Positions 52,009 through 60,181 of a DNA stretch of 64,000 nucleotides are shown piece by piece. The DNA lies in assembly GCF_034057115.1 (NCBI RefSeq), contig NZ_CP139195.1, positions 1,240,001-1,304,000 of the forward strand, in the 5' to 3' direction. This DNA comes from Pseudomonas sp. AN-1. Its GTDB lineage: Bacteria; Pseudomonadota; Gammaproteobacteria; Pseudomonadales; Pseudomonadaceae. Each line of letters opens with the position of its first letter. The first letter of the stretch is position 1. The notes beneath the pieces were generated by a model that saw only the letters and a program-made list of their open reading frames with translations, did no database searches and was not told the DNA's origin. Made by a program: the position numbers and the translations under genes.

Positions 52009-53097
52009 TTACCATCCCGGATAACGCCCCCAGATCGCCCGCTCCAGGTCACTCCCACCGCCCTGATACTGCTCGGGCACCGCGCCGATATCCCGCGCCA
52101 CCTGCTCGATCACCTCGCGTAATTCCAGCTTGTCCAGCCAGCGGACGGGTACGGCGTCGGGGCCATGAATCAGTCCCAGGAAGTGCCCGGCGATCAGACC
52201 GGTGCTGTCGCTGTCGCCGCTGTGGTTGACCGCCCAGACCACGCCCTGCTCCAGACTGCCCGCCGCCAGCGCGCACCACAGGCCGATGGCCAAGGCCTCC
52301 TCGGCCACCCAACCGCCACCGAGCTGTTCGATGCGCCGCGGTGTTGGCTGCAGGCCTTCTTCGTGCAGCCTGAGCACCTGCTCGACGATCTGGCGGGTTT
52401 CCTCCATACCGGGCTGGTCGCCGTGGGCAGTCAGGCTGGCGCGGGTGGCTTCGGTCAGGGGCAGGCCTTCCTCCCAGATCCGCGCCAGGATGTCGGCGAA
52501 CAGACCGGCGGCCTGGTAGCCGGTGGGGTTGCCGTGGGTCAGGTGCGCGGATTCGGCGGCATTGGCGAAGGCATCGGGGAAGAAGGCGCAGGGCGCCACG
52601 CGCATCACGCCGCCGCAGCCCTTGCTGTCGTTGTCGGCCAGTTCGCCGAAGTGGCGGCTGGCGCGCAGAGCGGACAGGCAGGTATTGCCGGGCGCGCGAC
52701 GCGACCACAGGCGCCGCTCGGCAAACAGCCAGCCATCCTGTCCCACCTCGGTGGCGGCGCGCTCGCCCTGAGTCAGCAGCCAGCGCAGCAGCGCGTGGTG
52801 GATCACGCCCGGCGGATGGCAGATCCCTCGCGCCACACCACGCACTTGGGCACGCAGCAGGCCCTCGGCGGTGAACAGCATCATCTGGGTATCGTCGGTG
52901 ATGGCGCCAAGCTGGCCGTAGGCCGGCACGAAATCGACGATGCCGCACTCGCCGAACTGCTGGCGGATCTGCGCCCAGGCGAGGAACTCGACTGGGGCGC
53001 CGAGGGCATCGCCCACTGCGCCGCCGAGCAGGCAGCCGAGGATGGCGTCGGGTGAGCGGGGTGACATGCAGGCGCGCGTCCTTTCGGATCCGGGCAT
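52009..53097 (-). CDS. ADP-ribosylglycohydrolase (DraG family)
   Basis: A protein of about 362 residues that removes ADP-ribose from targets. Family motifs are GCLLGGAVGDALGAPVEF at the N-terminus, GAITDDTQMMLFTAEGLL with the metal-binding TDD, and the C-terminal VNHSGDSDSTGLIAGHFLG with the second metal site DSDST. The ATG at 53097 has GGAGA 9 nt upstream; 53067 (MSPRSPDAI) is an equally possible start. It is divergent from the 741-residue gene. There is no DraT-like ADP-ribosyltransferase in view, so it may serve a defence or regulatory function. Confidence 0.9.
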   Translation of the reverse strand: MPGSERTRACMSPRSPDAILGCLLGGAVGDALGAPVEFLAWAQIRQQFGECGIVDFVPAYGQLGAITDDTQMMLFTAEGLLRAQVRGVARGICHPPGVIHHALLRWLLTQGERAATEVGQDGWLFAERRLWSRRAPGNTCLSALRASRHFGELADNDSKGCGGVMRVAPCAFFPDAFANAAESAHLTHGNPTGYQAAGLFADILARIWEEGLPLTEATRASLTAHGDQPGMEETRQIVEQVLRLHEEGLQPTPRRIEQLGGGWVAEEALAIGLWCALAAGSLEQGVVWAVNHSGDSDSTGLIAGHFLGLIHGPDAVPVRWLDKLELREVIEQVARDIGAVPEQYQGGGSDLERAIWGRYPGW

Positions 53098-53261
53098 GAC
53101 TGATCTCTCCATGAAGGATGGGGATGATCAGTATGCTCGCCCTACGCGACAGCCTGCGTCGCGCCCGCCCCATCCCGACGCCTCGCGACACAAGCTGTCG
53201 CTGCCACCCGATACCCTGCCAGCGTCCTCACCTTTGCCACGGCCTGAGACAGGAGTCCCCC

Positions 53262-55487
53262 ATGAACAACGCAGTGACCGCACTCCCCCCGAGCACCCTG
53301 GACGATGATCTGCAGTCGCACGGCTGGCACAGGTTCCTGAGCGACCTCGCCCCTGCCGGGGCATTGCAGGACAGCGCCGCGCTGCCGGATGGCACCAGTC
53401 CGCCACCGATGTCCGGCTCCAACCGGAAGCCCCTGCCGCAGTGGATCGCCAGCGACCTCGCCAGCGGCAACATCGGCTGCGGCTTCGGCGACCTGCTGGA
53501 GCTGCCGCTGTGCCTGCGCAATCCCGGCAGCGCGGCTCTCGTCTGGAATCACTGGTACGGCAGCCAGCGCCAGGTCACCCGGGTGATGGACCTGCTGCTC
53601 AAGGTGCGCACCCCGGAAACCGCCGCCTTTGCCCGCAATGCCCAACGTTCCAGCCCGGCGGTGGTGCTGTCGATGCTGCTCGGCAATCCCCGCCTGGGGG
53701 AGCGTCTGCTGCGACAGCTGTCACCCGCTGATCGGGAGCAGGCCGATCCGGCGCGCCGTCTGGCCGGCCAGTTGCGCAGCCTGCTCGGCGAGGCGCATGG
53801 GGAACTGGCACGCCAATGCCGCGACGGCACCGCTGTCGGGCTGGCCGGGCGCATCGAGACACACTGGCCGTGCATGGCCTGGCTGCATGAGCAGGGTGCC
53901 TATCTGCCCCATCTGGTCGAGCCGCTGCTGCAGCTGGGGCTGCTGCGCGAGCGTCTGCAGGCCGGCGCCTGGTCGGGAGCCGAGCGTGGGCGCGCCCTCC
54001 TCGCTGCCAGCTTGCTGCTGCATGCTCTGCCGCCGCGCCTGGCCGCCCTGCTGGCCATCCATGCCCCGCCGTTCAGGGAGTGCGGTGCGCAGCCTTTCCA
54101 CTTCTTCGGCCTCAACGGCGAGACGTTCGACCCGGCACGCCCGGCCTGGGAGCAGATGGACGCGCAGGTGGCCCGCGACACCCTGGCCTACCTGCTGTGC
54201 GCCGACGCCAGCAACCGGAGCGAGGACCCGGGCACGGCGCTGGATCAGGTGCGCCAGCTGGAGGCCCGTCTGGTCCAGCACGGCAGCCTGCCGCGCACCT
54301 TCGCCAACCTCTACCAGCGCTTCTGCAACGAGGACGCCGGGCCGCGCTACGCGCAGCTGCGCGAGGCCTTCGTACGCTACAGCGCCGCCCTGGAGATCAA
54401 GCTGGAGGCCGGCGCGCTGCCGGCGCAGCTGATCGGCCGGCCACTGCCGTTCGAGCGCATCGCCGACCACGCGGCCCTGCAACAGCGCCTGCGTGCGCTG
54501 ATCGTGCAGGAAGCCGAGTGCATCGACATCCCCGGACTGCTCGCCGCCAGCCAGCAGCGTCTCGACCGTCTGCAGGCCATGCACGCGCAGATCGTGGCGC
54601 TGGGGCAGACGCCCTCGGTCTCCGGCCTGCTGAAGATCGCCGAGCTGGCCGAGGCCGCCCGCCAGGAAATCCTCGCCAACCGCGACTGGTTCACCCGCTC
54701 GCTGGCCGAGACACGCCCCTATGTGGCGCTCTGGGAAGGCTTCTACGAGGGCATCGACAAGCTGCAGCGGGCGCGGAACAGCGATCGGCGCGAGCGCCCG
54801 AGTGCCGGGCCGCAGGCCAGCCTCCCGGCCCCGACAGCCAGCAGCGAAAGCGCGGTCATCCTGCAACTGCGCCAGCAACTGCACGACGCCCTCCACGCGG
54901 CTGCACAACTGCGCGTGGAACTGAAGGATGCCCGCGGCGAACAGCACCGTCTGCAGCGCATGGCCGAGGCGGTCGGCGCCCTGCCCCCACGTGTCGCGGC
55001 TCCTGCGGTCGATACCACCCTGCTGCGCCGGGTCGCCAGCGCCCGCGACAGCCTCAGCCCCAGCGAGGTACTGGCCTATTTCAGCCAGCTCGCCGGTTCG
55101 CGCCTGATGGTGCTGGACAGCGCCTGGGACTCGGCAGCCGAGTATCCGGGCCAGTTCGTGGCCAGCGAGCGGCTGTTCGATCTGCTCGACAAGCTGCTGT
55201 TCCCCTACCTGGAAGCGATCAACGCCGGCACCCCGGATACCCAGGCGCGCGGCATCTTCGGCAGCAAGGCCTACTGCGCCAAGGAGTCGGAGACCACCCT
55301 CAGCGACGCCCGTCTGCGCGCCCTGCGCGAGTTCAACTGGCAGGGCGAGAAGCGGCTGTTCGTGCGCCATCTGCGGGTCAGCAACCAGACCGGGCTTGAA
55401 GGCATGCGCGTGTATTTCGATATCATCGACAGCCAGGTGGTGATCGCCTACGTCGGCCCGCATCTGCCGGTCAGCACCAGCAACTGA
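53262..55487 (+). CDS. Large protein of unknown function upstream of a WYL regulator
   Basis: I do not recognise this 741-residue protein. It is helical, with Leu/Ala/Arg-rich repeats through about 60-560. A coiled coil lies near 575-620 (VILQLRQQLHDALHAAAQLRVELKDARGEQHRL, in parts). A more conserved-looking C-terminal domain has SRLMVLDSAWDSAAEYPG, AYCAKESETTLSDARL and a terminal beta-rich RVYFDIIDSQVVIAYVGPHLP. That ending resembles the C-terminal hairpin seen in some large defence-island proteins and RelE-like folds, a weak inference. AGGAG 6 nt before ATG 53262 fixes the start. The WYL gene follows after 22 nt. Confidence 0.85.
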   Translation: MNNAVTALPPSTLDDDLQSHGWHRFLSDLAPAGALQDSAALPDGTSPPPMSGSNRKPLPQWIASDLASGNIGCGFGDLLELPLCLRNPGSAALVWNHWYGSQRQVTRVMDLLLKVRTPETAAFARNAQRSSPAVVLSMLLGNPRLGERLLRQLSPADREQADPARRLAGQLRSLLGEAHGELARQCRDGTAVGLAGRIETHWPCMAWLHEQGAYLPHLVEPLLQLGLLRERLQAGAWSGAERGRALLAASLLLHALPPRLAALLAIHAPPFRECGAQPFHFFGLNGETFDPARPAWEQMDAQVARDTLAYLLCADASNRSEDPGTALDQVRQLEARLVQHGSLPRTFANLYQRFCNEDAGPRYAQLREAFVRYSAALEIKLEAGALPAQLIGRPLPFERIADHAALQQRLRALIVQEAECIDIPGLLAASQQRLDRLQAMHAQIVALGQTPSVSGLLKIAELAEAARQEILANRDWFTRSLAETRPYVALWEGFYEGIDKLQRARNSDRRERPSAGPQASLPAPTASSESAVILQLRQQLHDALHAAAQLRVELKDARGEQHRLQRMAEAVGALPPRVAAPAVDTTLLRRVASARDSLSPSEVLAYFSQLAGSRLMVLDSAWDSAAEYPGQFVASERLFDLLDKLLFPYLEAINAGTPDTQARGIFGSKAYCAKESETTLSDARLRALREFNWQGEKRLFVRHLRVSNQTGLEGMRVYFDIIDSQVVIAYVGPHLPVSTSN

Positions 55488-55509
55488 ACCCTCAGCTCAA
55501 GGAAGAACC

Positions 55510-56568
55510 ATGTCCGCCACCGCCACCCGCAACACCATCAGCCGCCAGTGGGAGCTGCTGCGCAGCCTGCCGGCCCGTCCGCCGGGCATCACCGCGCAGG
55601 AACTGGTCGACCTGCTCGACGATGCCGGTTTCACGGTCAGCAAGCGCACCGTCGAGCGCGACCTGATCGAGCTGTCCAGCCTGTTCCCGCTGCAATGCAG
55701 CGACAAGAGCACGCCCTATGGCTGGTACTGGACACCGGGCGCCACCGCCGAGCTGCCCGGCCTGACCCTCAGCGAGGCGCTGACCCTGCGCCTGGTCGAG
55801 GACAGCCTGCGCCCGCTGCTGCCCGCCTACCTGCTGAAGAGCCTGGAACCGCGCTTCGCCCAGGCCCACCACAAGCTGCAGGCGCTCGGCGACCAGGTGC
55901 CGGCTGCGCGCTGGATCGACAAGATCGCCAGCGTCCCGCCGGAGCTGGCGCTGCAGGCACCCGAGATGAACGGCGAACTGCTCGAACGCATCCAGCAAGG
56001 ATTGCTCGAGGATCGCCGGCTGGGCTGCAGCTACTTTGCCGCGCACAGCAACAAGACCCGCGAACTGCAGCTCAACCCGCTGGCACTGATCCAGCGCGGC
56101 AACATCACCTACCTCGCCGCCATCGTCGACCCCTACGAGGACGTGCGCCTGTTCGCCGCGCATCGCTTCCAGCAGGTCGAGCTGCTCGATGCCCCCTGCC
56201 GCCGACCGGACGGCTTCAACCTGGACGAGTACATCGCCGGTGGCGCCCTGCAGTTCACCAGCCCGGGCGCGGGGATGATCGCGCTGCGCGCCTGGATCAG
56301 CGAGGAACTCGCCCGCCAGCTGCGCGAAACCCCGCTGACCGACGACATGCATCTGGAAGCCGATGGCGACGGCTACCGGCTCAGCGCCACCCTGCAGGAC
56401 AGCTGGCAACTGCGCTGGTGGCTGCTGTCGCATACCGGAAAGATCGTCGTACAGGAACCACAGGGGTTGCGCCAGGAGCTGCAGAAGCAACTGGTGGCTG
56501 GCCTGCAGATGTATGGGGATGACGTTTCGTCGCCTGCCGTGGAGAAGGCTCAGACAGAAATGAGCTGA
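55510..56568 (+). CDS. WYL-domain transcriptional regulator
   Basis: A 352-residue DeoR/YafY-like protein: N-terminal winged helix (QWELLRSLPARPPGITAQELVDLL, VSKRTVERDLIELSSLF), middle WYL domain (LNPLALIQRGNITYLAAIVDPYEDVRLFAAHRFQQVE, in parts) and a WCX C-terminus (SWQLRWWLLSHTGKIVV). WYL regulators sense nucleic acid ligands or second messengers and often control defence genes. It is cotranscribed with the 741-residue gene and likely autoregulates that operon. Confidence 0.9.
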   Translation: MSATATRNTISRQWELLRSLPARPPGITAQELVDLLDDAGFTVSKRTVERDLIELSSLFPLQCSDKSTPYGWYWTPGATAELPGLTLSEALTLRLVEDSLRPLLPAYLLKSLEPRFAQAHHKLQALGDQVPAARWIDKIASVPPELALQAPEMNGELLERIQQGLLEDRRLGCSYFAAHSNKTRELQLNPLALIQRGNITYLAAIVDPYEDVRLFAAHRFQQVELLDAPCRRPDGFNLDEYIAGGALQFTSPGAGMIALRAWISEELARQLRETPLTDDMHLEADGDGYRLSATLQDSWQLRWWLLSHTGKIVVQEPQGLRQELQKQLVAGLQMYGDDVSSPAVEKAQTEMS

Positions 56569-56576
56569 ACTGACCG

Positions 56577-56602
56577 GACCGGCCTCCGCTGGCAGGCCGG
56601 TC
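56577..56602 (+). terminator. Hairpin after the WYL gene
   Basis: GACCGGCCT (56577-56585) pairs with AGGCCGGTC (56594-56602) around an 8-nt loop, 8 nt beyond the WYL stop. It lacks a T-run and is a weak terminator candidate. Confidence 0.5.
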
Positions 56603-56736
56603 CTGGGCTGAGCCAGTTCGGGCTCCCGTCGCTTGAGCCAGGCCTGAGCGGCCTGCTGGCAATCGGAGGTCTGGCTTCCTGATAGACCTGATCGGTGCCG
56701 CATAGCAGCGATGCCATCCTTGCAGCGCCGTTCAGG

Positions 56737-57222
56737 TCATGGCGGAAGTTCTGCATGGCTCACCACCGGCAGCATGCGCAGGACCTTCCACTTGTCTGGT
56801 GCGAAGCGGCGGATCAGAGGACCGAGGTTCTCGCCATGGTTGAGCCGGTTGACCACGGTGTTGAGCTTGAGGCGCAGGCCGGGGTTGGTCTGGCGAGCAT
56901 TGGCCAGGCCGGTCGCCAAGTCGAGCAGCCGGTCGCGGCGGTCGACACGGCCGATGGCGCGATTGGTCGCCGGACAGGCCGAGTCGATGCTGATGCCCAG
57001 CCAGCTCAGCTGCGGAGCCAGTCGGTCCAGCAGCCCATGATCGAGGTGACTGCCATTGCTGATCAGCGAAACCTCGAAGCCAAGGGCACGGGCCTGGCTG
57101 ACGATGGCGGGCAGCTTGTCGGCGTGCAGCAGCGGCTCGCCACCGGCCAGGTTGAGGCGGACGGTGCTCCAGTTCATCCGCCTGGCCAGCGGGTTGGTGC
57201 GGTTGGCCGGCCGGAACGCCAT
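56737..57222 (-). pseudogene. Doubly truncated prokaryotic viperin (pVip) radical-SAM remnant
   Basis: A 161-residue frame matches the middle of viperin-like radical SAM enzymes: STVRLNLAGGEPLLH, GFEVSLISNGSHLD, LGISIDSACPATNRAIGRVD, LRLKLNTVVNRLNHGENLG and DKWKVLRMLPV. Intact pVips convert nucleotides to chain-terminating ddh forms against phage. Missing are the N-terminal part with the CxxxCxxC iron-sulfur motif (upstream frames show no such motif) and the C-terminal 80 or so residues. It cannot be active as it stands. It lies between the WYL gene and the Wadjet-like operon, on the opposite strand. Confidence 0.8.
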
Positions 57223-57371
57223 CGCGGCGGCCCCATGGCAAGCTTGCCCTGCGGGCGGAAGCGGTATTCACCATCCAGCCAGTCCCATTCCGGATGACCG
57301 CTTGGCAAATGCCGAAGAGAGTTCGAGAATGCCCCATCGATCAGGGAAGGTCACTGGAGCAGGATTTGGTG

Positions 57372-58916
57372 ATGTGCGACTCGTCCTGGCAGGCGGCCTC
57401 AGCTGACCTGTTCCGCCACGCGACTGCCGACAAGGCGGCCTTCTATCGCACCATCATGGCGGTGTTCGCCGCCGCCAAGCGCCAGTACCGTCTGCAGCTG
57501 CGGCCCGACGAAGTATTGGCCGAAGCGAACTGGGGGAGCCGAACACCGCCGGCGCAGGAGGAGGTCGCCGCCGCGCTGGCGCAACTGGCTGCCTGGGGCA
57601 ATCTCGAATCGCAACCGGACATGACGCGCGTGTCCACGCTCAACGACTATTACCGCGCACGCTTCCTCTATCGGCTATCGCACGGTGGCGAAGCGGTGGA
57701 GGCTGGCCTGGCGGCATTCGCGCAAAGCCTCCACCACCGCGCAGAACTGCAGACAGTCGCGCTGGAGGATATCGACAGCCGTCTGCATGCCCTGCGGCGC
57801 CTGATGAGCGAGGCGAAATCCAGCGGCAACCTGGATACTGCCAAGGCACACGAGATCCTGCGCGACCTGGTACGGGTGTTCGAGAGCCTTGCCGACAATG
57901 CCCAGGCGTTCATGGCTGGAGTGGCACGCAGCCTGGAACTGCAACAGGCCGACGCGACCACGCTGGTCGCCTACAAGCGCCGGCTGATCGACTATCTCGA
58001 GCGCTTCATGGGCGATCTGATCCGCCGCTCCGATGCCATCGCCCGCACGCTGCACGAATTGTCCACCTCTATCGACCAGGTCCTGCGCCAGGTCGCCGTA
58101 CGTGAGGCGCGTGACGCCGCACCCGACGGCAGCGCCGAGTCGACGGAAGAAGCGCAGCGTCGCCATGATGTCTGGCGCGAGCGCTGGAGGGGATTACGCG
58201 GCTGGTTCCTGGCCAGCGGCAACGAACCGCCCCAGGCTGAGCTGCTGCGCGCCCGGGCGCGCTCGGCGATTCCGCAGCTGCTGGGTGCCATCGCGGCGAT
58301 CAACGAGCGACGCAGCGGGCGCAGCGACCGCTCGGCCGATTTCCGTGTCCTGGCACAGTGGTTCGCCGCCTGCGATAGCGACGACGATGCCCACCGCCTC
58401 GCGCATGCGGCATTCGCGCTGCAGCCGGCGCGGCATTTCTCGCTGGAGGTTGCTGACGCGGACGATGTGTCGGCGAGCGCCTCCTGGCTGGATGCACCAC
58501 CGCTGGTCATCAATCCCCGCCTGCGCGAGTACGGCGAAGCCGCACCGCGCGGCACGCTGGCGAAGGTACGGGACCGCAGCCGGGATCGTGCGCTGATGGC
58601 ACGGCAATTGGCGGAAGAGTCGCGCCAGGTCGAGGCCGCGCGTCGCCGCCTGGCGACCGGTCGGCCGATTCGCCTGTCGGAGCTGGGCGAACTCGACACG
58701 CATGCCTTCGGCCTGTTCCTGGGCCTGCTCGGCGAAGCACTGGCCGAGCAGCACGATCCGGACAGTCCGGTCGAGCGCCAGACCGGCGACGGTCTGCTGC
58801 ACATTCGTCTGGAGCCCCTGGCCGAGGGCAGTCGCGCCCGAATCTGCACACCGGCCGGAGTGTTCTCCGGTCGGGATCATCTGTTGACGATCCGGCTCAG
58901 CGAGGAAACGTCATGA
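57372..58916 (+). CDS. jetA: Wadjet-type defence subunit JetA (DUF2397/TIGR02677-like)
   Basis: A 514-residue kleisin-like subunit of a condensin-related plasmid-defence complex. The start region ATADKAAFYRTIMAVFAAAKRQYRLQLRPDEVL is typical of the DUF2397 family, as are STLNDYYRARFLYRLSHGGEAVE and the C-terminal LSELGELDTHAFGLFLGLLGEAL. I chose ATG 57372 (AGGA 6 nt upstream) because the 26 codons before it look non-homologous. The stop overlaps jetB (ATGA). With jetB and jetC it forms the operon; jetD (Toprim nuclease) should lie beyond the window. Confidence 0.85.
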   Translation: MCDSSWQAASADLFRHATADKAAFYRTIMAVFAAAKRQYRLQLRPDEVLAEANWGSRTPPAQEEVAAALAQLAAWGNLESQPDMTRVSTLNDYYRARFLYRLSHGGEAVEAGLAAFAQSLHHRAELQTVALEDIDSRLHALRRLMSEAKSSGNLDTAKAHEILRDLVRVFESLADNAQAFMAGVARSLELQQADATTLVAYKRRLIDYLERFMGDLIRRSDAIARTLHELSTSIDQVLRQVAVREARDAAPDGSAESTEEAQRRHDVWRERWRGLRGWFLASGNEPPQAELLRARARSAIPQLLGAIAAINERRSGRSDRSADFRVLAQWFAACDSDDDAHRLAHAAFALQPARHFSLEVADADDVSASASWLDAPPLVINPRLREYGEAAPRGTLAKVRDRSRDRALMARQLAEESRQVEAARRRLATGRPIRLSELGELDTHAFGLFLGLLGEALAEQHDPDSPVERQTGDGLLHIRLEPLAEGSRARICTPAGVFSGRDHLLTIRLSEETS

Positions 58917-60181
58917 ACAGCCCCTCGTCCCGCCGCGGCGCCCGACATGTCGGAGAAGCGCAGAAGGCCCAGCAACAGGACGAGTTCCGCCGAGCGCTGC
59001 GCAGCCTGCTGATGCGCCCGCTCATGCCGGCGGACCACGCTGACTTCCCTGCCGTCCGGCGCCAGGCCGAACGCCTGCGCGAGTGGTTCGCCCGCGAGAC
59101 CGGCTGGCCGTTGCATGTAGATCGCGAGGGTGCACGCCTGCTCAAGCGCCCGGCCGATCTGTCCGACCCGACCCGCGGCCTGCCGGACTACGACCGGCGC
59201 CGCTACGTACTGCTGTGCCTGGCAGCGGCGGTGCTGGAACGGGCCGATCCGCAGATCACCCTCCGGCAGATCGGCGAGCGGATCGTGCAGCAAGCCGCCG
59301 GCCCGATACTGGAGGCCCTGGGCTTTGCCTTCACCCTGCACGGTGCCGCCGAACGGCGCGAGCTGGTCGCGGTGTGCCGCACACTGCTGGAGCAAGGCAT
59401 CCTCGAACGGGTCGCCGGTGAGGAAGAAGGCTTCGTCCAGGACAGCAGCGGGCCGCAGTCCGACGCGCTCTACGACATTCACCGCCGCCTGCTGGCCGGC
59501 CTGCTGGCGGCGGTGCGCGGCCCTTCGACCTGGAGCAGCGAGGAAGCACCGGGAAGCACCGAGGCACGGCTGCATGCGCTGGTGACCGGCTTTACGGTGG
59601 ACAGCGAACAAGGCCGGCGCGATGCCATACGCCACCATCTGGCGCGACGACTGCTCGACGATCCGGTGCTTTACACCGACACCCTGGACGAGGAGGCGCG
59701 CAGCTATTTCGTCAATCAGCGCGGCATTCTCGCCGGCCGTCTCTGCGAAGCCACCGGACTGGTCGCCGAACAGCGCGCCGAAGGCCTGGCGCTGATCGAC
59801 GAGAGCGGACAACTGACCGACGTGGCCATGCCCGCCGAAGGCACCGAGGCCCATGTGACCTTGCTGGTGGCCGAGCATCTGGCCCGGCGCCTGCGGGAAA
59901 CCCGCGTCCCGCAGCATGTGGCCGAAAGCGACATCGCCCTGTTCCTGCGCGGGGCCGCGGGACGTTATGGCCATTACTGGCGCAAGTCGGCGCGCGCATC
60001 CGGTGCCGAACACGAGCTGGCGGCAATCGCCATCGCGCGTCTGTGCCGTCTGGGCCTGATGCGGCGCGACCAGCGCGGCGTGCTCCCGTTGCCCGCCATC
60101 GCCCGCTTTTCCCTCGGGCAGACCGAGGTGCGCAACGCCCGGAGCGCCGAATCCCTGTTTCTAGCCGAGCCTGATGCATGA
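58913..60181 (+). CDS. jetB: Wadjet-type defence subunit JetB (DUF2398/TIGR02678-like)
   Basis: A 422-residue protein of the KITE-like partner class. It shows RALRSLLMRPLMPADHADFPAVRRQAERLREWFARETGW (in parts), GLPDYDRRRYVLLCLAAAVLERADPQITLRQIGERI and FTVDSEQGRRDAIRHHLARRLLDDPVLYTDTLDEEARSYF, which are DUF2398 blocks. In a Wadjet complex it joins JetA and the ATPase JetC. It overlaps both neighbours by ATGA, as expected for fixed stoichiometry. Confidence 0.85.
   Translation: MNSPSSRRGARHVGEAQKAQQQDEFRRALRSLLMRPLMPADHADFPAVRRQAERLREWFARETGWPLHVDREGARLLKRPADLSDPTRGLPDYDRRRYVLLCLAAAVLERADPQITLRQIGERIVQQAAGPILEALGFAFTLHGAAERRELVAVCRTLLEQGILERVAGEEEGFVQDSSGPQSDALYDIHRRLLAGLLAAVRGPSTWSSEEAPGSTEARLHALVTGFTVDSEQGRRDAIRHHLARRLLDDPVLYTDTLDEEARSYFVNQRGILAGRLCEATGLVAEQRAEGLALIDESGQLTDVAMPAEGTEAHVTLLVAEHLARRLRETRVPQHVAESDIALFLRGAAGRYGHYWRKSARASGAEHELAAIAIARLCRLGLMRRDQRGVLPLPAIARFSLGQTEVRNARSAESLFLAEPDA

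Noticed and set aside
57223-57371. Minus-strand frame GHPEWDWLDGEYRFRPQGK upstream of the viperin remnant
   Set aside because: It has no start codon of its own, stops on both sides, and no family I recognise. It is kept as a note on a possible recombination junction, not as a gene.
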